Source: Candidatus Delongbacteria bacterium (lineage in GTDB: Bacteria > UBA4055). Taken from it: a stretch of DNA of 40,082 bases. The translations under genes were made by a program, and so were the position numbers. Positions 17,265 through 25,046 of this stretch are shown in pieces. Every line of letters begins with the position of its first letter. Positions within the stretch are counted from its first letter, which is position 1. The notes beneath the pieces were generated by a model. The model had not been told where the DNA came from. It worked only from the letters and a program-made list of their open reading frames with translations, and ran no database searches. Location: positions 1 through 40,082 of the forward strand of contig JAQIDB010000005.1 in NCBI GenBank assembly GCA_027858225.1. Reading direction: 5' to 3'.

Positions 17265-17290
17265 GTAGGGGACGGTTTCTAACCGTACCT
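17265..17290 (+). repeat. REP-like palindrome beginning with GTAG (copy 1)
   Basis: GTAG (17265-17268) is followed by an imperfect palindrome with core ACGGTT (17272-17277) / AACCGT (17281-17286), loop TCT, and an outer GG/CC pair (17269-17270 with 17288-17289). REP sequences mobilised by RAYT (REP-associated tyrosine transposases) typically start with GTAG or GGAG and fold like this. It lies between lptD and the HTH-TPR gene, 10 nt before the ATG. Confidence 0.6.
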
Positions 17291-17300
17291 CTTTAAAATT

Positions 17301-19091
17301 ATGGAAGAAAAACAGTTAAAATACCCACCTGAATTTAAGATGGAAGTAGCAGGGCTGGCATTAAAATCCGGAGTGACTTCCGCTTCTGTCAAACACGACT
17401 TGCACAGAAGCACAGTGAACAATTGGTTGAGCAGATATAGAAAAAACGGTTTCAACGGATTTACGGTTACTAGAAATGATACTCAAGCAGTAAAACTAGA
17501 TAGAACTACAATAGATAAAATTTATAATTTTAAGAAATCAAATCCCAAAGCAACTTTAAATGATATAAAAAATCATTTTGGACTTGATTGTCATATATCA
17601 TTGGTAGGAAGGAAGTTGAATAAGTTCGATGGTAAGAATAGTTCAAGAGTTGCGAATGATCATAGTTTACTGATTCCTGTATTGAATAAGGCTAATAGAA
17701 AGTTTTTACATGAGAGCTTAAATGAGATTAAGAATTCAGGTGATGTTAGTTTTAATTTACATGATTATAGCAGTGCGTTGGCAGAATACAAAAAAGTTTA
17801 CAAAGTATTATCTAGCACAGAATATTTTTCAGATAAATTGATGATAGATGTTTTGTATTCAAAATCTAAGGTCTATTTCATGAAAGGTGATGATCAGACG
17901 GCTTTATTATTGTTAAGAGATGCCCTTAAGAACTCAGTGAATGAATATAATTATCTGGAAAAAGCGAAATGTCGCATGCTTCTCGGTAGTATCTTTGTTA
18001 AATTTCATGATATTAATAAAGTAGAAAAAAATTATTCAGCAGTTAAAAAAATATTAAAAGGTAAAAGTGATGTTCTCTCACTTTATTTCTATTATAGAGC
18101 TGAATATACATTGAAAATTTTAACAAAGGATTATGATCAAGCTTCTGAAGTAAGTATACTCTATATTTACTACGCATATAAGACCAAAGATTATGAAATT
18201 ATTGGAAATATGCTTGGTGGAGCTTTTATACATTTGTATTACACTGGCAGATATGAAGAATATGCTAAAACTTTGTATAAATCTAAGCACTATAATTTAA
18301 AAAATAACAGCTCTTATAATGTGTCTATGAATATCTTAGATCTGTTAAATGTTCATGGGTATGGTATTATATGGAATGAAAGTGAAATTTGGGATTTAAG
18401 GAAAGAGTTATTAAAATATTCTACGAAATTAAAATGCTCTTCACTTGTACCAAAAAGTGATTATAGTATAGGTATAAAATATTATAGAAAAGGTAAATAT
18501 GAAGAAGCGCTTAAATTCTTTGAAAAATCGTATAATTATATAAAATATTGTGGAAGTATAGAGCTTTTCCTTTCCTGCTTGTATTATTATGGTATTGCTC
18601 TTTTAAAGATTGGAGAGTTATCGAAAAGCCTGAGAAAAGTAAATTTACTTCACAGAGAGTCATTAAAAGTAAAAAATGATGAATATATATATTTATCAAT
18701 TCAATCTTTAACAGTCATATACTTAAGAAAATGTAATTTAAAGCAAGCTGTCAGATTTTGTAAGAAAACCATACAAACTGCTTATCAAAGAAAAGATTTT
18801 TATATTTTGGGTAAATTTTATTATTACCTTGGTGTTCTTAAGCAAAAACAATCAAATACACCAAAAACTGATTATTATTTTTCAGAATCGATAAAATTTT
18901 ATCAATTATTCAAAGAAAAAACAGGAAAAGATGTTTCAAGAGATATTGAAGTAGTTAATGTTAGTAAGAGTAGTGGAATTGATGAGTATAACGATATATG
19001 TAAAATTTTAACACATAATATTGTACAAAATAAGTATATAAATACACATACCCGTTTCTTTTTTTATTTTTTGCTCTTAGATTTATTATAG
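17301..19091 (+). CDS. Transposase-type HTH fused to TPR-like helical repeats
   Basis: A 596-residue protein. Residues 1-55 resemble the DNA-binding part of IS3/IS630-type transposases (PPEFKMEVAGLALKSGVTSASVKHDLHR..TVNNWLSRYRKNG). Residues about 68-110 look like a second HTH (IDKIYNFKKSNPKATLNDIKNHFG). There is no DDE catalytic domain. From about 140 onward are helical repeats in TPR style, clearest at about 395-430 (YSIGIKYYRKGKYEEALKFFEKSY). The last residues (FFFYFLLLDLL) are hydrophobic. A domesticated transposase HTH joined to a protein-binding or signal-sensing scaffold would suit a regulator; this is inference. No clear ribosome-binding site is visible, and a REP-like palindrome lies just upstream. 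It precedes the surface-protein cluster. Confidence 0.8.
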   Translation: MEEKQLKYPPEFKMEVAGLALKSGVTSASVKHDLHRSTVNNWLSRYRKNGFNGFTVTRNDTQAVKLDRTTIDKIYNFKKSNPKATLNDIKNHFGLDCHISLVGRKLNKFDGKNSSRVANDHSLLIPVLNKANRKFLHESLNEIKNSGDVSFNLHDYSSALAEYKKVYKVLSSTEYFSDKLMIDVLYSKSKVYFMKGDDQTALLLLRDALKNSVNEYNYLEKAKCRMLLGSIFVKFHDINKVEKNYSAVKKILKGKSDVLSLYFYYRAEYTLKILTKDYDQASEVSILYIYYAYKTKDYEIIGNMLGGAFIHLYYTGRYEEYAKTLYKSKHYNLKNNSSYNVSMNILDLLNVHGYGIIWNESEIWDLRKELLKYSTKLKCSSLVPKSDYSIGIKYYRKGKYEEALKFFEKSYNYIKYCGSIELFLSCLYYYGIALLKIGELSKSLRKVNLLHRESLKVKNDEYIYLSIQSLTVIYLRKCNLKQAVRFCKKTIQTAYQRKDFYILGKFYYYLGVLKQKQSNTPKTDYYFSESIKFYQLFKEKTGKDVSRDIEVVNVSKSSGIDEYNDICKILTHNIVQNKYINTHTRFFFYFLLLDLL

Positions 19092-19123
19092 AGAATAAAA
19101 ACGTAAATATTGGAGAAAAGGGC

Positions 19124-21244
19124 ATGAAGAAGTTTACAATGTGGCTGATTTTAGCATTAGTGTTAAGTTTGTTTGGTCAAACAGCAGAGGGAATAAGTAA
19201 TGAAGAAGAAAGCAAAGACGAGAAAAAGAGAGCAATTAGTTACCAAAGCCTTATTAAAAATAATGAAGGACAATTGATTGAAGATGGAAAGTATAATATC
19301 AATTTCAATCTTTATTCTGCTGAAAACGATGAAGAACCTGTTTGGTTTGAAAATCAGAATGTTGTAATCAAAGATGGTGTTCTGAATGCGTTAGTTGGCA
19401 GTAATAAAAAATTACAACCTGAGCTTTTCAAAGATCAACTATGGCTTACAATTGAATTAAACGAAGAAGAATCAGAAATGCAATATATTGCAGCTACTTC
19501 TTATAGTATGTATGCAAATAGACTTGACCCTGATGCTCTTGTTGCAGGTGACAGAGTTGCTTTAGAAGAATTACCAAATGGAAAGATAAGAATAGATATT
19601 GACGGACCACCAAATAATCCGGTGATGTACATTAGCAGTCTTATTTTTTATGGTGAAGATACTGATGGTAAATATAAATACTTAACAATGAATAGTGATT
19701 CTGATACTCCAATTGGTTCTTTTATGCACAACACCGGTGATCTTTTGTATCAGGGTGGAGATGACTTTGAGGATTTTGTTGTTTGTGCAAATGATGGAAG
19801 AGATTTAGTATTAAAATCAGATCCGAATTCTTTAGGAGTAACAGGAAAAGTATATGTTGGTACAAAAGCAAAGACTAACGACTTAAGCATTAGTGGAAAA
19901 CTAATAGCAAATAATATTACTTCAGTTTTAGGGGGTAATATTTATATTGAGTCAATAGTTACAAATACAATCCCCATTGACGATGTAGAATCCGTTACTA
20001 GATCTGGTGGTAATGTATATGTAGGTACTACTGAAAACACGAATAATTTGATAGTTAATGGATCAATTTATGCGAGCAAAATTAATGCAGATGTCAAACT
20101 TGACAATCTTGTTTTAGGAACCATTGCTGATGAATATGAGTATTTATCAGTTAATAATATTTATAGTCAATCCATCGGATCATTTTTGTGGAATAAAAGC
20201 TCCCCTTCATACAAAGTTGGTGATGATTTTGAAGATTTTGTTATAAGTGCTAAAGATGGTCGTGATCTTGTATTAATGGCAGAAGAAGGTGAATTTGGAT
20301 TAGATAGAAAAGTATCAATTGGAACTGAGACTTTACCTAATGATTTATATGTTACAGGGGATCTTGCTGTAACTGCAACGACTTCTAAGTTTCTGAAATT
20401 AGGATTACATGATGAAGGAGTTAACGGCACATATGATATAATGAAAATTCGAAACAATGCGGACGAAGAAATTGGTGCTTTTATGTATAACGAATCTCTG
20501 GAAAATTTTCAAGGTGGTTTAGATGGAAATGATTTTGTTGTTTATGCAAGGGATGGAAGAGATTTAGTTTTAAAATCAGTAGGCGGTAGTGTTTTTGTAG
20601 GTGGAAAAACTGAATCTAACGATTTATTTGTAACAGGCAATTTAACTGTTGATGGAGTAACCAATATTGGTGCAACTAATTTAACAGATATTGAAGTAGA
20701 TGATATTAAATTTGGTCATATTGATGATGAGGGTTATGAATATACAAGAATGATCAATCAGGATGATGAATATATTGGTGGTTTTATGTATAATACTGAC
20801 ATACATAATGATACAAATCCAGATGATCAAATTGATGGTTTCGAAGTTTATTCACAGGTAGGTAAAGATTTAGTATTAAGAGCAGCAAATGATGGATATA
20901 CACGAAGTAATGTGTTTGTAGGTAGTAGAAACAATAAAAATGATTTGTATGTTTGTGGTACTTTAACAGCCGAAGAAATTAATGTTAAGGCTTACGCATG
21001 GGCTGATTATGTTTTCAGAGATGATTATGATTTACTTTCCCTTTCTGAAGTTGAAGATCATATAAATTCATATGGCTATTTACCAGGTATGCCATCTGAG
21101 AAAGAAGTTGTTGAGAATGGTTTAAATATCAATGATATGCAATTGAAGCTTGCAGAGAAAATTGAGGAATTAACTTTACATATGATCCGTCTTGAAAAAG
21201 AGAATAAAGAGTTAAGAAACAAGATTGATTCTGTTATCCAATAA
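19124..21244 (+). CDS. Exported repeat protein with coiled-coil tail (FCB-type surface adhesin or fibre-like)
   Basis: A 706-residue exported protein. A signal peptide (about 1-21) leads to a domain typical of this phylum group (about 34-130, beginning AISYQSLIKNNEGQLIEDG). Then come four repeats of about 90-100 residues, each with IG.F, an acidic DDFEDF-like turn and DGRDLVL (residues 224, 378, 477 and a degenerate VGKDLVL at 579), ending VYVGT...NDL.V.G.L. A fifth copy around residues 300-320 keeps only the tail part. The C-terminus (about 620-706) has WADYVFRDDYDLLSLSEVE...YLPGMPS and a coiled coil, a module often found at the end of Bacteroidota surface proteins. Probably a trimeric or fibrous surface protein; ligand unknown. 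GGAG sits 12 nt upstream of the ATG. Confidence 0.82.
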   Translation: MKKFTMWLILALVLSLFGQTAEGISNEEESKDEKKRAISYQSLIKNNEGQLIEDGKYNINFNLYSAENDEEPVWFENQNVVIKDGVLNALVGSNKKLQPELFKDQLWLTIELNEEESEMQYIAATSYSMYANRLDPDALVAGDRVALEELPNGKIRIDIDGPPNNPVMYISSLIFYGEDTDGKYKYLTMNSDSDTPIGSFMHNTGDLLYQGGDDFEDFVVCANDGRDLVLKSDPNSLGVTGKVYVGTKAKTNDLSISGKLIANNITSVLGGNIYIESIVTNTIPIDDVESVTRSGGNVYVGTTENTNNLIVNGSIYASKINADVKLDNLVLGTIADEYEYLSVNNIYSQSIGSFLWNKSSPSYKVGDDFEDFVISAKDGRDLVLMAEEGEFGLDRKVSIGTETLPNDLYVTGDLAVTATTSKFLKLGLHDEGVNGTYDIMKIRNNADEEIGAFMYNESLENFQGGLDGNDFVVYARDGRDLVLKSVGGSVFVGGKTESNDLFVTGNLTVDGVTNIGATNLTDIEVDDIKFGHIDDEGYEYTRMINQDDEYIGGFMYNTDIHNDTNPDDQIDGFEVYSQVGKDLVLRAANDGYTRSNVFVGSRNNKNDLYVCGTLTAEEINVKAYAWADYVFRDDYDLLSLSEVEDHINSYGYLPGMPSEKEVVENGLNINDMQLKLAEKIEELTLHMIRLEKENKELRNKIDSVIQ

Positions 21245-21265
21245 ACTTAAACGAGGATTTTAAAT

Positions 21266-21724
21266 ATGAAGAAAATTTATATATTAGTTTTCATTATGAG
21301 TATTTTTTCTCTGAATTGTTATGGGTTTACATTCAGATCATCAATTGGGCAATCTGTAATAGGAGAAACTTCACTTGGAGAAGATACAGTCAAATCGGGT
21401 GTTATTTATTTAGATAACAGCGAATCAAAATCAAAGAATGGTGTTACTGAGAATATTCCTTATGAATTTGGGCTTGAGCAAAATTACCCGAATCCTTTTA
21501 ATCCTACTACGACAATTCAATTTTCTTTACCTGAAGACCAGTTCGTATCTTTGAAAGTATACAATGTTCTAGGTGCAGAAGTTGTTGAGCTTGCAGGTAA
21601 GGATTTTACTAAAGGAGTTCATAAAGTGAATTTTAATGCAAATAAATGTGTTTCCGGGTTGTATTTTTATAGAATGCAGACTAAAGGATTCAGTAATATA
21701 AAAAAAATGATGATAGTTAAATAG
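21266..21724 (+). CDS. Small secreted protein with type IX secretion C-terminal sorting domain
   Basis: A 152-residue protein: signal peptide (about 1-20), a short domain of the SIGQSVIGETSLGEDTVKSG kind (about 25-50) seen before sorting domains in related bacteria, then a type A T9SS CTD (about 66-152) with LEQNYPNPFNPTT and the closing KVYNVLGAEVVEL...VSGLYFYRMQTKG..NIKKMMIVK. The CTD targets passenger proteins through the type IX secretion system, after which they are cleaved and fixed to the surface or released. Almost no passenger remains, so it may be a short surface peptide or a remnant of a longer one. It starts 21 nt after the repeat protein and is probably in its operon. Confidence 0.9.
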   Translation: MKKIYILVFIMSIFSLNCYGFTFRSSIGQSVIGETSLGEDTVKSGVIYLDNSESKSKNGVTENIPYEFGLEQNYPNPFNPTTTIQFSLPEDQFVSLKVYNVLGAEVVELAGKDFTKGVHKVNFNANKCVSGLYFYRMQTKGFSNIKKMMIVK

Positions 21725-21733
21725 GGGGTGTAT

Positions 21734-24106
21734 ATGAAAAAAAACATTTTGATAAGTATAGCCTTTTTTGTTCTGTTATCACAGACAGTATTTTCTAGGG
21801 ATTGGGAAGAAATAGAACCAACATTAATAAATGATAACTTGGTTTTTAATTTCGATTTGTCTACAGATGATTACAATGCAAAAGCAATTGATGATGTGGG
21901 CGATTATATAGCTAGAGATATTACAATAAATTATACTTGTGAAATAAAAAACTTAAGATTTACTTCTCCTCATCCACACAGTGAAGTAAATACATATCCT
22001 AGGGTCTGGATTCGTTTTTACTATGATCATGAATCAGGGGAATCTATACCAATATATTCACATAGCTTTTCTTCGGGTGATGATGATGTGAATTTAAGTG
22101 GAACAATAATTATACCTCATTCAATAGAAACAGGTAGCCGAGAATATTTTGGAGCAAATAGGTTTTGTTTGGAAATGGTAAGGAGTTACTGCGATTATGA
22201 AGGTTGCGTGTTAAATCAACAGATTAATTCAAAAAAATTCGACTACTACTTGCTTAATGATACTGCAGATAAATTTTATGCAGACAATCTAGATCAATCA
22301 ATCCAATTAGTAGATCAGCTTAAGCAATCCAACATATTAGCTAAGTGGGCACAGACAACTGGCTATAATACAATTACCACTGGAATGGTGATGGTAGAAG
22401 GATTTGACCCACAAAACAACAACTTCCCTGCATGGTATTATAACGCTGGTAAAGACCTTCTAGATGAATGTCGAAGTAGAAACAGAGATGTATATATTTT
22501 AGACTTTGCAGAAGGGGGAAACACAATTGCAACTTCGAAAAACACTATCGATGATTGTGCATATATAATTTCTGCAGGTGAATACGAAGATATTGTTGAA
22601 TACGGTAATGCTAGTGTTGTACAAGATGCAACAAGATTCATTTCAAGCACGTTACATTCTAGGAGAAGCGTTGTTTTAGCTGGAACAAGCATGGGAGGAG
22701 TAGTTAGCCGATATGCTCTTGCAGCAGCTGAACAAGTTGGCCAGACACTGCCAGTATCACATTTTCTATCAATAGATTCCCCTCAGCAATATGCAACTAT
22801 TGATTACCAGCTAATGGATTTTGTTTATACACAGCCCAAAAAGGATATTGTACTTGAAAATAGTTATGATTATAACGATTTACCATATGGAGAGAGACCT
22901 TCAATACTTTCATATCGTGCGACACTCGAATTGCTCTGGAATAATCCTGCAAGCCATTATTATGTTGGTGGAGAATATAAGACAGAGTCAATATCAAGAC
23001 CTTCGAAAGAACATTTAATTTTTTACAAACAATTAAATGAATTAAATGGTGAACATAAAGGATACCCTAGTAATTGCAGAAATTTAGGCGTAGCTTTCAG
23101 TAAGTTCCATGGTTTTAATGAAGTATCTCAGGGGTATACTTGGTTAGAGTTAAATATTGCAGCAGCAGGTAAGTTTGAATTTGATTATACTTTTGGTTCA
23201 TTTTCAGAAGACTTTTCCTTCAATCAATCAACTGCCATAGGTGGTACTGCTTTGAACAAACGTACTCTCTTTACAGGCAGTAAATTACCATTATCATATA
23301 CAAATACTGACGTGTTTTCTAGTAATGATAATTTAAATTCTTCTATGCTGTGTAATATGCTTTCGTTTGATGCTGATTATGTTATAGCTATAACTACTCA
23401 GACATTAGATCAACCAACATTTATTCCTTTTGCAAGTGCATTGGATCTTTATAATCAAGATTCAGGTCTCTTATATCCTTTTTCGAAGTATCTAGTAGAT
23501 GGTTTTTATCTAGATGATACTGATAATAGTTTTTATTTTTCATTCATGGATGAAAATTATTTTACTGATGTAGGTGCAGGTACTATCCCGTACAATGAAT
23601 ACAAAAAAGTTCGTTCACGGTTTGATCAAATAGCTTTCCTAAATCGTAATGGGAACCATGATGAATTTCCTGAAGAAATTACTAATCCAGTTCTTGATTT
23701 CATTGAAGATAAAGTTACTGAGGATATATCTACATGGAATAATACTTGGAAAAATCGTGCTGTACTAACTAAGGATATAAATATCGAAAGTGGAAATACA
23801 TTGTACATAGAAAACGGGATCAATAATTCTATTAAGATTGAAAATGATCATGGTATGTTTGAGATCGTAACTACTATTTTAGTGAAGGAAGGAGCAGAAG
23901 TAGTCATTGAAGATGATACAACTTTATATCTCACTGATAGTGCTTACTTTGTTTTCGAACAAGGTTCAACATTAACCTTGGGGGATAATTGCGTCATCAA
24001 TTTAGGAAATATGAGCCACTTTGTAATTAATGAAGGTGTAACATTTAATAAAGGAGAATCATATAAAATTGAAAGTGGACCAAGTGCATTGTTTAATTGG
24101 AAATAA
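21734..24106 (+). CDS. Secreted alpha/beta-hydrolase (lipase/esterase-like) with beta-helical C-terminus
   Basis: A 790-residue exported protein. The signal peptide is KKNILISIAFFVLLSQTVFS. The middle part is an alpha/beta-hydrolase: VVLAGTSMGGVVSRYALAAA carries the G-x-S-x-G nucleophile elbow (Ser319), with the PVSHFLSIDSPQQYA strand that usually follows. Lipases and esterases of the PGAP1-like or GPI-inositol-deacylase type show this pattern. From about residue 650 the protein becomes repetitive beta (DINIESGNTLYIENG..., GAEVVIEDDTTLYL), like a beta-helix cap. The start is ATG 21734, with GGGGG at 21724-21728; a GTG two codons earlier is possible. No T9SS domain of its own. The gene lies 9 nt after the sorting-domain protein. 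Confidence 0.78.
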   Translation: MKKNILISIAFFVLLSQTVFSRDWEEIEPTLINDNLVFNFDLSTDDYNAKAIDDVGDYIARDITINYTCEIKNLRFTSPHPHSEVNTYPRVWIRFYYDHESGESIPIYSHSFSSGDDDVNLSGTIIIPHSIETGSREYFGANRFCLEMVRSYCDYEGCVLNQQINSKKFDYYLLNDTADKFYADNLDQSIQLVDQLKQSNILAKWAQTTGYNTITTGMVMVEGFDPQNNNFPAWYYNAGKDLLDECRSRNRDVYILDFAEGGNTIATSKNTIDDCAYIISAGEYEDIVEYGNASVVQDATRFISSTLHSRRSVVLAGTSMGGVVSRYALAAAEQVGQTLPVSHFLSIDSPQQYATIDYQLMDFVYTQPKKDIVLENSYDYNDLPYGERPSILSYRATLELLWNNPASHYYVGGEYKTESISRPSKEHLIFYKQLNELNGEHKGYPSNCRNLGVAFSKFHGFNEVSQGYTWLELNIAAAGKFEFDYTFGSFSEDFSFNQSTAIGGTALNKRTLFTGSKLPLSYTNTDVFSSNDNLNSSMLCNMLSFDADYVIAITTQTLDQPTFIPFASALDLYNQDSGLLYPFSKYLVDGFYLDDTDNSFYFSFMDENYFTDVGAGTIPYNEYKKVRSRFDQIAFLNRNGNHDEFPEEITNPVLDFIEDKVTEDISTWNNTWKNRAVLTKDINIESGNTLYIENGINNSIKIENDHGMFEIVTTILVKEGAEVVIEDDTTLYLTDSAYFVFEQGSTLTLGDNCVINLGNMSHFVINEGVTFNKGESYKIESGPSALFNWK

Positions 24107-24135
24107 TTGACATTTGTACCATTAAATACGATATT
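24107..24135 (+). promoter_or_regulatory. Putative sigma-70-type promoter ahead of the beta-barrel gene
   Basis: TTGACA (24107-24112) and GATATT (24130-24135) are separated by 17 nt. The first base follows directly on the stop codon of the lipase gene. This suggests that the downstream genes can be transcribed separately. Confidence 0.5.
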
Positions 24136-24180
24136 GAAGCAATTAGACATGAAAAAAATAAAAAAACTAATAATTGCTTC
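24136..24180. repeat. Perfect 10-bp inverted repeat downstream of the promoter
   Basis: GAAGCAATTA (24136-24145) and TAATTGCTTC (24171-24180) are exact reverse complements separated by 25 nt. The repeat starts right after the -10 box. There is no T tract after it, so a terminator is unlikely; an operator or a 5'-leader hairpin are the alternatives. Confidence 0.6.
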
Positions 24181-24232
24181 ATTATACGTAGTTAAGTATC
24201 TTGTAAAAATAGAATAATACGGAAAAAGTTTA

Positions 24233-25015
24233 ATGAAATATTCCTACACGAAATCGAGAGTGAGCAAGTATATAATTGTTCTTATTTTTATATGTATAAA
24301 CTTTTTGTATTCTGACGAGAATGTCCCTTATCAATCTAAAGTTATAGCTGGAATTAAAGGCGGATTGAATTATGCAAATTTCACTGGGGATGATGCTGAT
24401 GTTTACAACCCAGAGTCTATCAAAGGGATGACTTTAGGTGGATTTCTAGATTTCAGTCTTAATAAATATTTATCAGTGCAAATTGAAGCGAACTACCTTG
24501 AAAAAGGTTCTGAAGGTTTTGAAGATTTTTATGAATCCTATGAATCTGAATCTTATTGGCATCCGGGATATTATTTCAAAGAAAAAGTGATATTTTCTTA
24601 CAAATTGAAATATATTGAGCTACCTATTTTAATTAAATATCATACAATGGAATTTTATAAAATAAGTCCGAACTTATATTGTGGTTTGTCTGCTGCTGTA
24701 AACATTGAAGCAAAAATGAATGTGCAAGATGGTGGAATCTCTGAGTTCCTAGATGTAGTTGAAGAGGAACAGGAAATAAATGATTTGATTAGAGATGTAG
24801 AATATAATGCTATTTTTGGATTGGGTTTCAATTATGTGATTAATAAATTTAAAATTTTTCTTGATCTCAGATATAATATAGGATTAGTAGAGATCTACGA
24901 AGAAAATGAATCAGATTTTAAAAACTCTGCATTCACCACTATTGTAGGATTTGGCTATATATTAAATCCTGTGAAAAGATCTTCTAGCAGAATTCCAAAA
25001 AGAGGTTATAAATAA
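24233..25015 (+). CDS. Outer-membrane beta-barrel protein (porin-family, PorT/OmpW-like)
   Basis: A 260-residue exported protein. After a signal peptide (cleavage around residue 28) it begins with AGIKGGLNYANFTGDD and then GMTLGGFLDFSLNKYLSVQIEANYLEKG, a signature of small outer-membrane barrels common in Bacteroidota (OMP_b-brl families). It has alternating strands ending in SAFTTIVGFGYIL. An acidic stretch around 175-195 (VVEEEQEINDLIRDVE) probably forms a loop. The first beta-helix lipoprotein gene follows after 31 nt. Function as pore or adhesin is not decidable from sequence. Confidence 0.85.
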   Translation: MKYSYTKSRVSKYIIVLIFICINFLYSDENVPYQSKVIAGIKGGLNYANFTGDDADVYNPESIKGMTLGGFLDFSLNKYLSVQIEANYLEKGSEGFEDFYESYESESYWHPGYYFKEKVIFSYKLKYIELPILIKYHTMEFYKISPNLYCGLSAAVNIEAKMNVQDGGISEFLDVVEEEQEINDLIRDVEYNAIFGLGFNYVINKFKIFLDLRYNIGLVEIYEENESDFKNSAFTTIVGFGYILNPVKRSSSRIPKRGYK

Positions 25016-25046
25016 ATTGTTACATTTTTCGAAAGGATTAAATTTA

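Noticed and set aside
24149-24217. 22-codon reading frame resembling a signal peptide start
   Set aside because: Too short and without a good ribosome-binding site to call a gene; noted only in the discussion of the promoter region.
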